DNA of 64,000 bases from Azophilus sp965221465 (GTDB lineage Bacteria > Pseudomonadota > Gammaproteobacteria > Pseudomonadales > Azotimanducaceae): NCBI GenBank assembly GCA_965221465.1, contig OZ244892.1, positions 3,782,001-3,846,000 of the forward strand, written 5' to 3'. The notes under the pieces were generated by a model that made no database searches, had not been told where the DNA came from, and saw only the letters and a program-made list of their open reading frames with translations. Below, in pieces: positions 43,223-51,212 of this stretch; the first letter of the stretch is position 1, and each line of letters opens with the position of its first letter. The translations under genes and the position numbers were made by a program.

Positions 43223-43400
43223 CCCGCAAATCTCACCAACTTCCTGCTGCGGACGCCGATGCACTCGCCCTGCGTGGCCGTGCTCCCTCCAGCCGATTTG
43301 ACATACTGTCAAGTATGCCTGCATCGGCCTCCGGTCCGCGCAGCCACGCAGGACGGCGCCTCTACGCCCTCGCGACGAAAGTTGGTGAGATTTGCGGGCT
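43221..43400. repeat. Repeat B, expanded copy
   Basis: The left arm AGCCCGCAAATCTCACCAAC begins inside the ChsE2-like stop codon, and the right arm ends GTTGGTGAGATTTGCGGGCT. Relative to other B copies, both arms carry the same compensatory change (AAATCTCACC with GGTGAGATTT instead of the ATCCGTCACC type). The middle is longer, with extra sequence containing GACATACTGTCAAGTATGCC, a small inverted repeat. It ends eight bases before the convergent SnoaL-like gene. Confidence 0.8.
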
Positions 43401-43408
43401 GGCCCGGG

Positions 43409-43873
43409 TCAGCCTTTTCGCTGCCACTTGCTCTTGGTCACGCGAAAATCGTCGCTGAGCACATCCTGGGTTTCGAACAGGCGTTCATAGCCGGTCAGGG
43501 AAATGCGCCATTCCCCGTCGATCTTGCGGTACTCGTCGCGATAGATGCCATTACCCTGAATCATGACCTTCATGGAAGGCATGATGATAATGTCATGCAG
43601 GTACCAAAGACCGGTGGCCGTAGATTCGCTTGTCAGCGTAATCTCGGGGTGGTGGCCTGTGTGCATGCTCAGCATATCCGGCCCATCCATGGATCTGCTG
43701 AGAAACTCGATGATCTCTGCCGCGCTGTCGAATGAAAGATCACCGTCGCTGTACCGCGCCCGGGCGTCTTCGGTGAGTACCTCTTCGGCCATCAATGCCC
43801 ACTCATTGCCATCGAGGTAGCGGAAGTACCTGGCTTTGAGCTGTTTTATCTTCTCGATCTCGACGAGGTCCAT
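43409..43873 (-). CDS. SnoaL/NTF2-like protein
   Basis: A 154-residue cone-barrel protein: MDLVEIEKIKQLKARYFRYLDGNEWALMAEEVLTEDARARY supplies the helices and first strand with an acidic residue, and TATGLWYLHDIIIMPSMKVMIQGNGIYRDEYRKIDGEWRIS matches the later strands of the family. It may be an isomerase, dehydratase or ligand binder; no assignment is possible. It converges with the ChsE2-like gene through Repeat B and lies downstream of Repeat A copy 2 on the same strand. Confidence 0.75.
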   Translation of the reverse strand: MDLVEIEKIKQLKARYFRYLDGNEWALMAEEVLTEDARARYSDGDLSFDSAAEIIEFLSRSMDGPDMLSMHTGHHPEITLTSESTATGLWYLHDIIIMPSMKVMIQGNGIYRDEYRKIDGEWRISLTGYERLFETQDVLSDDFRVTKSKWQRKG

Positions 43874-43918
43874 GGTTTACCCCTTTGTAAATCTTCGCGT
43901 CAGTCTGTTTTTTGCAAG

Positions 43919-44180
43919 TTCAGAACCCGGCACGCCGGGACGAGGACGCGCAAGGAACACCTGACAACCGCTGGGAGAGAATCGGTGTGCGGTGCGTGTA
44001 TCCGGCGCTGTTTAGGCTCGTGCTTGCGCCCATCGTCGCGGTAAACATCTCCGCCTGGTGCGCCATTCGGCGAGCCGTATGCACGTACCGCATACCGATT
44101 CTCGGAGCCGGATCGAAGGAATGGTCCCCCACGTTAACGAATTTAATAAAATCAATCACTTGGAAAAGTGTTCCATGAAA
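43919..44180 (+). repeat. Repeat A, copy 2
   Basis: An element of about 262 bp in the opposite orientation to copy 1. The stem left arm is 43977-44008 and the right arm ends at 44103. At the stem base GAGAATCGGT pairs with ACCGATTCTC, whereas copy 1 has GAGAACCGGT and ACCGGTTCTC: one pair changed on both sides. The left end has AAGGAACACC and the right end AAGTGTTCC, forming a short terminal inverted repeat. It fills the 316-base gap between two minus-strand genes; no other gene or site is seen there. Confidence 0.75.
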
Positions 44181-44189
44181 GCGGCGCCG

Positions 44190-45632
44190 TTAGTTCAATT
44201 GCAACTGTTCAGCCGTATCCGTCAGGCGCGACTGCAGCCAGTAGATTTCGTAATCGTTGCGTTGCCCATCCTCTGCCGCTTTCAGCAAGGTCTGCAGCGC
44301 TTCCTGGCGTTGCAGCAGGGCCGAGGCGTTGACCGGATCATCTGCCAGCACGACCTCCATCACATGCAGCGTCTTTACCGGATTACCCCGATCGAGGTAG
44401 CTCTGCCCCAGGGCCAGAAGCCCGTTGGCGCCGGCCACCCTGGCCAGGTCCGCATAAACTTCCCGCGCCGGCACCGGGTACAGCTCAGTGGTGGAGTCGA
44501 AGTGGAACCAGCCCATGTAGTACTCCCAGATGCTCTTCACCGCCCAGTCCACCTTACCGTGATTCTGAGGCAGGTGCAGATGCGGCGGCAGTCGGATTTC
44601 CTGCATCGACTCGTGGACGGTCTTGCCGGCATTCATGCTCGACACGGTTTCGTCGTGAACGTACTGCACCGCATCGCGAATACGGGTCATGTCGGTGCGG
44701 ATCGCATCGGCTCCTTCGGTGGGGTTGAAGTGGCTGGGCACGACCATTGCCGGCTCGAGCTTCAATAGCAGGTCCAGTGACTGCACGTACTCGATGGGGG
44801 TGCGCACCTTTTCCCCGCGCATGGTGAAGACGTTGGGGAACTGCGGGAACTGGGGCCCGAAAAAATCGCCGGTAAACAGGATTTTCTGCGCAGGCAACCA
44901 TAACACCGCGTTGTCGGCGCCCTCGGCCCCCGGGGTACCGATCACCTGAAACTCCAGACCGCCGAGTTCGAAGGCATAGGTTTCCCAGTTGCCGACGGTT
45001 ACGGTCGGCTCCACACCGCCATAGCGCATCATGGGAATGTCGGGGCGCTCATTCCATGACGGCATCCACGGAAAAAGTGTGCGGTTACGGCGATACTGGT
45101 AGGGTTCCAGTTCTCTCAGATAGCGCTGCTCCTCGGTGAACTCGTCGTGAGCGATGATCTCGGTGCCATCCTCCCGGAAATACGGAGTGCCGCCGATGTG
45201 GTCGGCGTGAGAATGGCTGAGCACGATGTACTTCACTGGCGCATCGGATACCTCTTGCAGAGCCTCCAACTGCCTGGCGGTCTGTAACACCAGCCCGGTG
45301 TCGAAGATGACATTGCCCTCGCCCGTAGTGATCATCATGACATTGCCGACCCCTGTGGCCATGTAGACGTTGTCGGCAAGCTGGCGCACCTCGATCGGTC
45401 GCTTGATCAGTTCCACGGCGCTGCCATGGCTGCCTTCGCCGTCGGTAGTACCGGGAAGTCGATCGACAGCGGCGTCGGCGATCGCGTCCAGAACCTCGAG
45501 CTCCGCCTCTTTCACGATGTTGTCGCCCGCGAGCAGCCACAGGCCGAGCGCGACCAGGATGACCAGGGCTGTCAGCGGCAGCTTGCCGATAGCACCCCCT
45601 TGCCCGCGAATGTTGCAGATAGAGACATGCAT
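44190..45632 (-). CDS. MBL-fold metallo-hydrolase with alkylsulfatase-like C-terminus
   Basis: A 480-residue protein. After an N-terminal membrane anchor or signal (LPLTALVILVALGLWLLAG) comes a metallo-beta-lactamase domain with the SHSHADHIGG motif (HxHxDH) and a later His in VVPSHFNPTEG. The C-terminal region (IWEYYMGWFHFDSTTELYPV, and ANGLLALGQSYLDRGN) resembles the dimerisation domain of SdsA/BDS1-type alkylsulfatases. It could hydrolyse a sulfate ester or other ester in the periplasm; sulfatase activity is inferred. ATG 45632 follows GAGGAG. The upstream in-frame extension passes through the end of the NUDIX gene and is rejected. Confidence 0.8.
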   Translation of the reverse strand: MHVSICNIRGQGGAIGKLPLTALVILVALGLWLLAGDNIVKEAELEVLDAIADAAVDRLPGTTDGEGSHGSAVELIKRPIEVRQLADNVYMATGVGNVMMITTGEGNVIFDTGLVLQTARQLEALQEVSDAPVKYIVLSHSHADHIGGTPYFREDGTEIIAHDEFTEEQRYLRELEPYQYRRNRTLFPWMPSWNERPDIPMMRYGGVEPTVTVGNWETYAFELGGLEFQVIGTPGAEGADNAVLWLPAQKILFTGDFFGPQFPQFPNVFTMRGEKVRTPIEYVQSLDLLLKLEPAMVVPSHFNPTEGADAIRTDMTRIRDAVQYVHDETVSSMNAGKTVHESMQEIRLPPHLHLPQNHGKVDWAVKSIWEYYMGWFHFDSTTELYPVPAREVYADLARVAGANGLLALGQSYLDRGNPVKTLHVMEVVLADDPVNASALLQRQEALQTLLKAAEDGQRNDYEIYWLQSRLTDTAEQLQLN

Positions 45633-45756
45633 GGGTTTTTCTCCTCGACAGGGCGGTCGGCCTGGTCCGTCATCTCCCGCCAAAAGACCGGGCCACGTAT
45701 CCGCGACCGGTCGAAACCCTGCAACCGCTTCGTTGCGATATTCAACCCGGAAATAG

Positions 45757-46332
45757 TCAGGGATAAGCATGCCGCACGGTTTGCACGGTGTTGTGACCTC
45801 GATGCAGCGCACCGAGATGGACGTTGAAGTGACCGGCTTCCAGTTCCGCATAAAATTCGTGCACGTTGCCTAACACTTCCGGATAGGCGAACTCATCGTA
45901 GGGCACCTCGTCCTTGCTGAACAGTTGTACGTCACTTGCTTCGGGTGTGGTATGGAATGTCGGTGACAAGAGGGGTGCTCTGAAGACCAGGTAGACCTGG
46001 TTGATGTCGACAATGGTGCCCACGGTATGCAGTTCCATGGCATCGATGTCGACCGTGGCGCCGGTTTCTTCCTCGACTTCACGGGCAGCACCTGCCTGAG
46101 GGGTTTCTCCTTGCTCCAGGTAGCCGGAGGGCGTGGCCCAGAGCCCCTTGTCGGGTTCAGTGGCGCGTTTGATCCAGAGGACTTTCTTTTCCCACAGCGC
46201 AAAGCAGGATACGAGGATGATGGGGTTCTGATAGTGGACCCGGGCGCAGGCGCTGCAGGTGTATCGAGGGATGGGGACTTCAGCGGTCATTCGGAGTTCA
46301 ACGGGGTGACCGCATTGACTGCAGAAGTTCAT
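45757..46332 (-). CDS. NUDIX hydrolase with zinc ribbon
   Basis: A 191-residue protein. The N-terminus has a zinc ribbon, CSQCGHPVEL and CSACARVHYQNP, as in NudC-like proteins. The Nudix box is GYLEQGETPQAGAAREVEEETGA, which carries the catalytic Glu residues. It hydrolyses a nucleoside diphosphate linked to another group, for example NADH or ADP-ribose; the exact substrate is unknown. It stands alone, 125 bases upstream of the MBL gene on the same strand, and has no evident link to steroid breakdown. The C-terminal part beyond the box is about 90 residues. Confidence 0.92.
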   Translation of the reverse strand: MNFCSQCGHPVELRMTAEVPIPRYTCSACARVHYQNPIILVSCFALWEKKVLWIKRATEPDKGLWATPSGYLEQGETPQAGAAREVEEETGATVDIDAMELHTVGTIVDINQVYLVFRAPLLSPTFHTTPEASDVQLFSKDEVPYDEFAYPEVLGNVHEFYAELEAGHFNVHLGALHRGHNTVQTVRHAYP

Positions 46333-46608
46333 CGGGGGTTGCGCTTTGCGGCTGCCATCGACCCCATGTCTTTGCCTCGCCGGACTGCCTTCAATGTGCT
46401 GCCGTCGTACGCGTCGAGCCCGTGTCGGTTACCGTCGCGGTCGGTGACGATTCAGGCTCGCTTCTCGAGCAATCGAAACCGTGCGCACGAGCGCGATCGT
46501 CAAATGCCATGATCCGTGTTTCCGGTATGATGGAAGATGTCCGTGTAATGCAGTCGACGGGTATCGTCCTGCCAGCGTTCGAGATGGCTGCGCCCTGACT
46601 GTAGCCGG

Positions 46609-46637
46609 TTGATCCATTCCGCCAATGATCGTAATGT
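46609..46637 (+). promoter_or_regulatory. Candidate sigma-70-type promoter for the Lrp regulator
   Basis: TTGATC (46609-46614) is followed after 17 bases by TAATGT (46632-46637). The 46640-46700 stretch is very AT-rich with TATAAATATAACTAG. This lies in the 395-base region between the NUDIX and Lrp-type genes, in which I see no gene. The match to consensus is moderate. Confidence 0.35.
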
Positions 46638-46727
46638 AAAACCGCGATTATAAATATAACTAGCGAAAATATAATCAAAATACACAAAAAACAACCGGGA
46701 AGGACAACAACGGAGTTCGACCGGGAA

Positions 46728-47201
46728 TTGCAGTCGTCAACGGCATACACCCCGGACGAACTGGACATGAAGATCATTGGTCTCCTGCGGGAAGATGGCC
46801 GCATGTCCACGCAACGCATTGCAGCGGCGCTCGACTCCACTTCCCCGACCATTCGAAAGCGCATTCGGCGATTGGAAGACACCGGCGCCATGCGGGTCGT
46901 CGCAGTCACCGATTTCGCCGCGGCGGGGTATGACGTGCTCCTGGCGATTGGCGTTGAAGTCGAAAGCCGCAACGCCGAAGCGGTGGGAATGGATCTCGCC
47001 GCTTTGCCGGAAGTGTTTTCCGTGAATCTCACGACAGGGGTCCATGACATTGAAATTCTGGTGGGCGCGCGCACGTTCAATGAACTTGCGACGTTTCTCC
47101 ATGAAGAAGTGGCCGAGATCGATGGCATCGGCCGACTCTCTCCGGGTCTTACCGTGGAGGTCTACAAATTTCAATCGGAAATGGTGCCGAAACTCTCTTA
47201 A
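46728..47201 (+). CDS. Lrp/AsnC family transcriptional regulator
   Basis: A 157-residue Lrp/AsnC regulator. The N-terminal HTH is DELDMKIIGLLREDGRMSTQRIAAALDSTSPTIRKRIRRLEDTGAMRV, and the C-terminal RAM-like domain contains VFSVNLTTGVHDIEILVGARTFNELATFLHEEVAEIDGIGRL. The start is taken as TTG at 46728; no ATG lies before the HTH, so the start is uncertain by a few codons. It sits 215 bases upstream of hsaA in the same direction, so it probably controls the ring-degradation operon. That would be an unusual regulator for these genes, which use TetR-type KstR/KstR2 in Actinobacteria. Confidence 0.85.
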   Translation: MQSSTAYTPDELDMKIIGLLREDGRMSTQRIAAALDSTSPTIRKRIRRLEDTGAMRVVAVTDFAAAGYDVLLAIGVEVESRNAEAVGMDLAALPEVFSVNLTTGVHDIEILVGARTFNELATFLHEEVAEIDGIGRLSPGLTVEVYKFQSEMVPKLS

Positions 47202-47416
47202 GCCGCCGGTTACCGGCACGAACTGGTTTTTGACACTGGACATGGGGCCTCGTTGGTTGCATGTCCATTTTCCCCGAAATCGTGTATTGAGAAAAAAATC
47301 GGCCGTCATTTACGTGATTCGCGAGCAAAATCGAAAAAAAATTGCGCAAAAGGGTAGACTCGCCGGTTCGGCTATAGCATATTGACCCTGTTTGACCAGA
47401 TCCATGGTGAGCTTCC

Positions 47417-48595
47417 ATGTCGGCACAGGCGATACGAGACAAGGCATCCAGCACGGTTCCAGGGGCCGACTTGCTGGCTCGGGTTCGAGCCTGCAGCGAC
47501 TTGATTCGCGAACACGCGGCCCGAGGCCGTGCGGAACGACAACTTCGACCCGAGGTCATCGAGGCGCTCGAGGAAGCGGGTTTCTTCAAGGCGGTACTTC
47601 CCACCCAATGGGGTGGCTACGCGGTATCGCCGCAAGCGTTCTTCCGCGCGCACATGGCCATCGCGGAACTCGACATGAGTACCGCCTGGGTGGCGGGCAT
47701 CGTTGCAGTGCATGCCTACCAGCTCGCCATCATGAGCGATCAGGCGCAGGAAGATGTCTACAAGGACGAGCCCAACACGCTGATCTCGAGTTCCTACAAC
47801 CCGGTGGGCGGCAAGGTGGAATTGTGCGACGGTGGCTTCCTGCTCAGCGGTCGATGGGGTTGGAGTTCCGGCTCCGGGCACTGCAGTTGGGTTCTGCTCG
47901 GCGCCATCGTTCCAGGCGAGGGCTATCGAACCTTTCTGGTGCCCGACTCGAACTACGCGATCGAAGACACCTGGCATGTCTACGGCTTGCAGGCCACCGG
48001 CTCCAACGATATCGTCATCGATACCCCGGTTTTCGTGCCGGAGCATCGAACGCACAAGCAGCTCGATGGTTTCAACTGTGTGCACAATCAGAGCAATCCT
48101 CTCTACAGCATCCCGTGGGCGCAAATGTTCGTGCGTGTGGTTTCCACGCCGGCCATTGGTGCGGCCAAGCATGCGGTGGCGATCTTTACCGGCAATGCCG
48201 GTACCTCGAGCACGGACCCGACCAAATTGCAGGGCGATCCTGACGTAACCCGGCGCGTGGCCCAGACCCTCAATGACATAGACGAGGCGGAAACGATCCT
48301 CTATCGCAACTTCGATCGCATGGTCGCCCATGTCGAAGCGGGTGAAACCATACCGTTGGAATCGCGGGCCCTGTACCGCTATCAGGCAAGCATTGTCATC
48401 GATCGCATGAGCGCTGCGGTAGATCGCCTGTTCGAAGTGGCAGGTGGCCGTAGCGTCTTCAACGGCGCGGAAATCCAGGACATCTGGCGCGACATTCATA
48501 TTGCGCGCGCCCACGTCGCCAACAGCCCCACTGCGTTTGCGCGCAATTTCGGCGGCATGGCGTTGGGTGCCGAGAACGCGGACGTGTTCATCTAG
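47417..48595 (+). CDS. hsaA: HsaA-like flavin-dependent monooxygenase (3-HSA hydroxylase)
   Basis: A 392-residue protein of the acyl-CoA-dehydrogenase fold, group D flavin monooxygenase. HsaA (TesA2 in Comamonas) hydroxylates 3-HSA to the 3,4-catechol using reduced flavin. Recognisable are VIEALEEAGFFKAVLPTQWGGYAVSPQAFFRAHMAIAELDMSTAWVAGI, then GRWGWSSGSGHCSWVLLGAI and TWHVYGLQATGSNDIVID. The start ATG 47417 lies 215 bases after the regulator gene. No HsaB flavin reductase is in the window, so reduced flavin must come from elsewhere. It heads the operon that continues to about 60190. Confidence 0.87.
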   Translation: MSAQAIRDKASSTVPGADLLARVRACSDLIREHAARGRAERQLRPEVIEALEEAGFFKAVLPTQWGGYAVSPQAFFRAHMAIAELDMSTAWVAGIVAVHAYQLAIMSDQAQEDVYKDEPNTLISSSYNPVGGKVELCDGGFLLSGRWGWSSGSGHCSWVLLGAIVPGEGYRTFLVPDSNYAIEDTWHVYGLQATGSNDIVIDTPVFVPEHRTHKQLDGFNCVHNQSNPLYSIPWAQMFVRVVSTPAIGAAKHAVAIFTGNAGTSSTDPTKLQGDPDVTRRVAQTLNDIDEAETILYRNFDRMVAHVEAGETIPLESRALYRYQASIVIDRMSAAVDRLFEVAGGRSVFNGAEIQDIWRDIHIARAHVANSPTAFARNFGGMALGAENADVFI

Positions 48596-48619
48596 CGACA
48601 ACGATTTCAAGGGTACCCC

Positions 48620-49450
48620 GTGACTACAGATTCCGCAGGGCCACCGCGTGGTGACATCGCCAGGGTCGGTGAACTCGATATCCATTACTCGAGCCATGGT
48701 GAAGGCAGCGAATGTGTGGTCTTCGTGCATGGCAGTGGCCCGGGGGCCAGTGGCTACAGCAACTTCAAGAAAAACATCGAGGATTTCGTTGCGGCGGGCT
48801 TCCGCGTCATCGTGCCGGATTTGCCGGGGTTCGGGTATTCCAGCAAGCCCACGGGCATCGACTACACGACGGAATTCTTCAAGTCGCACCTGATTGGGCT
48901 CCTCGATTCCATTGGCATCGAATCGTTTGCCCTCATCGGCAATTCCCTGGGTGGCGCCATCAGTATTCGAGCCGCCCTCGATCATCCGGATCGTGTCACC
49001 AAATTGATCCTGATGGCGCCGGGCGGAATCGAAGAACTGGAAACCTACATGGCGATGCCCGCCATGGCGAAGATGATCCGCAACTTTGTCGATGGCGCCT
49101 TGGATCGCGACGGCCTGGGGCGTGTCCTCGAGACCCTGGTGTTCGATCCGGTGCACGTGACCGATGCCCTCATCGACGAGCGATGGGCGATCTTGCAGAA
49201 CCAGCCGCCGGATGTGTTGGGACGGATGATCATCCCCAATATGGAAACCGAACTCGAGAACATTCAATGCCCGGTCTTGAGCTTCTGGGGTATGGACGAT
49301 GAACTGCTGCCCGCGAGCGGCGGGCAAAAGATCACGCAAGCCTGTCGTCCCAGCCGACACGTGGAAATTGCCGAGTGTGGCCACTGGGTCATGGTTGAGC
49401 ACACCCGCGTATTCAATACCACGTGCGTAGACTTCCTGGCGAATGACTGA
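48620..49450 (+). CDS. hsaD: HsaD-like meta-cleavage product hydrolase
   Basis: A 276-residue alpha/beta hydrolase. The nucleophile Ser109 is in GNSLGG, the oxyanion region is HGSGPGASG, and the general base His255 is in CGHWVMVEH; WGMDDELLP supplies the Asp. The family hydrolyses the C-C bond of the ring-A meta-cleavage product (4,9-DSHA) into 2-hydroxyhexadienoate and the C/D-ring acid HIP (DOHNAA). GTG start at 48620 follows AAGGGTAC. Its stop overlaps the HsaE ATG (TGATG). Assignment to HsaD rather than a biphenyl-type hydrolase rests on context. Confidence 0.87.
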   Translation: MTTDSAGPPRGDIARVGELDIHYSSHGEGSECVVFVHGSGPGASGYSNFKKNIEDFVAAGFRVIVPDLPGFGYSSKPTGIDYTTEFFKSHLIGLLDSIGIESFALIGNSLGGAISIRAALDHPDRVTKLILMAPGGIEELETYMAMPAMAKMIRNFVDGALDRDGLGRVLETLVFDPVHVTDALIDERWAILQNQPPDVLGRMIIPNMETELENIQCPVLSFWGMDDELLPASGGQKITQACRPSRHVEIAECGHWVMVEHTRVFNTTCVDFLAND

Positions 49451-50229
49451 TGTTGGCCGAGGAACGAATCCAGGAGATTGCAGAGGCGCTCTACAACGGC
49501 CTGTGTGAGCGGACCGCGATCGCGCCGATCAGCGCGGCGGAACCCGATATCGACATCGACGATGCCTACCGGATCAGCCTGGCGTTCCTGAGGTTGCGGG
49601 AAGCCGCCGGTGAACGAGTGATCGGCAAGAAGATCGGGGTCACCAGCGCGGCAGTTCAGGAAATGCTGGGCGTGTTTCAACCCGACTTCGGTTTTTTGAC
49701 CGATGGCATGATCTGCCCGGAGGGTCGGATCGATACGCAGACGCTCATCGCTCCACGGGCAGAGGCGGAGATCGCATTTCGACTAAAGGCCCCCTTGAAG
49801 GGTTCCGGTGTGACCGCTGCCGATGTGCTCGCGGCGACCGACACAGTGATGCCGTGTTTCGAGATTGTCGATTCGCGCATTGCCGATTGGCAGATCGGGA
49901 TTTGCGACACGGTTGCCGACAACGCCTCTTGTGGGGTGTTTGTGTTAGGGGCGGAGGTTCCGCTCGGCAATCTCGATCTTGCGGCGCTCGAGGTCTCGGT
50001 GACCAGGAACGGTGAGTTTCTGAGTAAAGGCATCGGTGCGGCGGTGCAGGGCGGGCCGGAAAACGCCGTGGCCTGGTTGGCGAATACGTTGGGGGCGTAT
50101 GGCATTCCGTTTGCAGCAGGCGAGATCGTCCTGTCGGGCTCCATGGTGCCGTTGGCGGATGCGGTGGAGGGGGACCTGTTTCACATGTCCGTACCGGGGC
50201 TCGGTGAGGCGGAAGCACGCTTCGAGTAA
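49450..50229 (+). CDS. hsaE: 2-hydroxyhexa-2,4-dienoate hydratase (HsaE-like)
   Basis: A 259-residue hydratase/decarboxylase family protein: RIQEIAEALYNGLCERTAIAPI at the N-terminus, IGKKIGVTSAAVQEMLGVFQPDFGFLTDGM, RAEAEIAFRLKAPLKG with the acidic metal-binding pattern, and the C-terminal GEIVLSGSMVPLADAVEGD. It adds water to 2-hydroxyhexa-2,4-dienoate, giving 4-hydroxy-2-oxohexanoate, and needs a divalent metal. ATG 49450 overlaps the HsaD stop. The product is passed to HsaF, encoded two genes downstream. Confidence 0.9.
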   Translation: MLAEERIQEIAEALYNGLCERTAIAPISAAEPDIDIDDAYRISLAFLRLREAAGERVIGKKIGVTSAAVQEMLGVFQPDFGFLTDGMICPEGRIDTQTLIAPRAEAEIAFRLKAPLKGSGVTAADVLAATDTVMPCFEIVDSRIADWQIGICDTVADNASCGVFVLGAEVPLGNLDLAALEVSVTRNGEFLSKGIGAAVQGGPENAVAWLANTLGAYGIPFAAGEIVLSGSMVPLADAVEGDLFHMSVPGLGEAEARFE

Positions 50230-50276
50230 GTCGGATCCATCGAACAACAGTTGGAAGAATCAGCGGGAAGCCAAAG

Positions 50277-51212
50277 GTGACAATCGGTTGCGCAATATTA
50301 GGGTCCGGCAACATTGGGACGGACCTCATGATCAAGATTCTCGAGACGTCGACTCGGCTGGGGCTCGAGATGCTGGTCGGTATTGAAGCAACGTCCGAGG
50401 GCCTCGCGATGGCGCGCGAACAGGGCGTCGCCACTACGCACGAAGGAATCGAAGGCGCGCGAGGAATGACCGAATGGTCCGGCGTCGAGATCGTGTTCGA
50501 CGCGACCTCCGCCCGAGCCCACGCCGTTCATCATGCGGCCTGTCAGGCGGACCGCAAGCAACTGATCGATCTCACACCCGCTGCGATCGGGCCCTATTGC
50601 GTGCCGGTGGTCAATCTCGATGAACACCTGAACGAAACCAACGTGAACATGGTGAGCTGTGGCGGTCAAGCCACCATCCCGATCGTGCACGCCGTGCGTC
50701 GAGTTGCCGAGAAGCTGCCGTATGCGGAAATCGTGGCGTCGGTGGCCTCGAAGAGCGCAGGGCCCGGCACCCGTGCAAATATCGACGAATTTACGGAAAC
50801 CACCTCGAAAGGCATCGAAGCGGTAGGTGGTGCCGAGCGCGGCAAGGCGATCATCGTGCTGAACCCGGCAGAACCACCCATGATCATGCGCGATACGGTG
50901 TACACGTTGTCGATCGGGGCGGAACCCGCGGCCATCGAAGCTTCCGTGCAAGAGATGGTCGCCGATGTGCAGAAGTACGTGCCGGGGTATCGGTTGAAGC
51001 AAAAAGTGCAGTTCGAACGATTCGGCAGCAACGACCGGTTGAAGATTCCCGGCATGGGCGAATACGAAGGCATCAAATCCACCGTTTTCCTGGAGGTCGA
51101 AGGCGCGGGACATTACCTGCCGAACTACGCGGGGAATCTGGACATCATGACGTCCGCGGCGCTCGCGACCGCAGAGAAGATCGCGGTGCTGAAATTTGGA
51201 GCAGCGGCATGA
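50277..51212 (+). CDS. hsaG: Acylating acetaldehyde/propanal dehydrogenase (HsaG-like)
   Basis: A 311-residue acylating aldehyde dehydrogenase of the MhpF/DmpF type. The NAD-binding GSGNIG is at 9-14 and the nucleophilic Cys128 is in MVSCGGQA, followed by FTETTSKGIEAVGGA. It converts the propanal (or acetaldehyde) released by HsaF into acyl-CoA, usually through a channel between the two proteins. GTG start at 50277 follows a short gap after HsaE. It overlaps the aldolase start by four bases (ATGA), as in other dmpFG pairs. Confidence 0.92.
   Translation: MTIGCAILGSGNIGTDLMIKILETSTRLGLEMLVGIEATSEGLAMAREQGVATTHEGIEGARGMTEWSGVEIVFDATSARAHAVHHAACQADRKQLIDLTPAAIGPYCVPVVNLDEHLNETNVNMVSCGGQATIPIVHAVRRVAEKLPYAEIVASVASKSAGPGTRANIDEFTETTSKGIEAVGGAERGKAIIVLNPAEPPMIMRDTVYTLSIGAEPAAIEASVQEMVADVQKYVPGYRLKQKVQFERFGSNDRLKIPGMGEYEGIKSTVFLEVEGAGHYLPNYAGNLDIMTSAALATAEKIAVLKFGAAA

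Noticed and set aside
45633..45851. N-terminal extension of the MBL protein to base 45851.
   Set aside because: It lies in the tail of the NUDIX gene and the gap after it, lacks a ribosome site, and the ATG at 45632 follows GAGGAG and begins just before the membrane anchor.
47372..49402. Long open frame (676 codons) on the minus strand opposite hsaA and hsaD.
   Set aside because: It is the mirror of two well-motivated plus-strand genes in high-GC DNA; its product shows no family pattern and there is no ribosome site.
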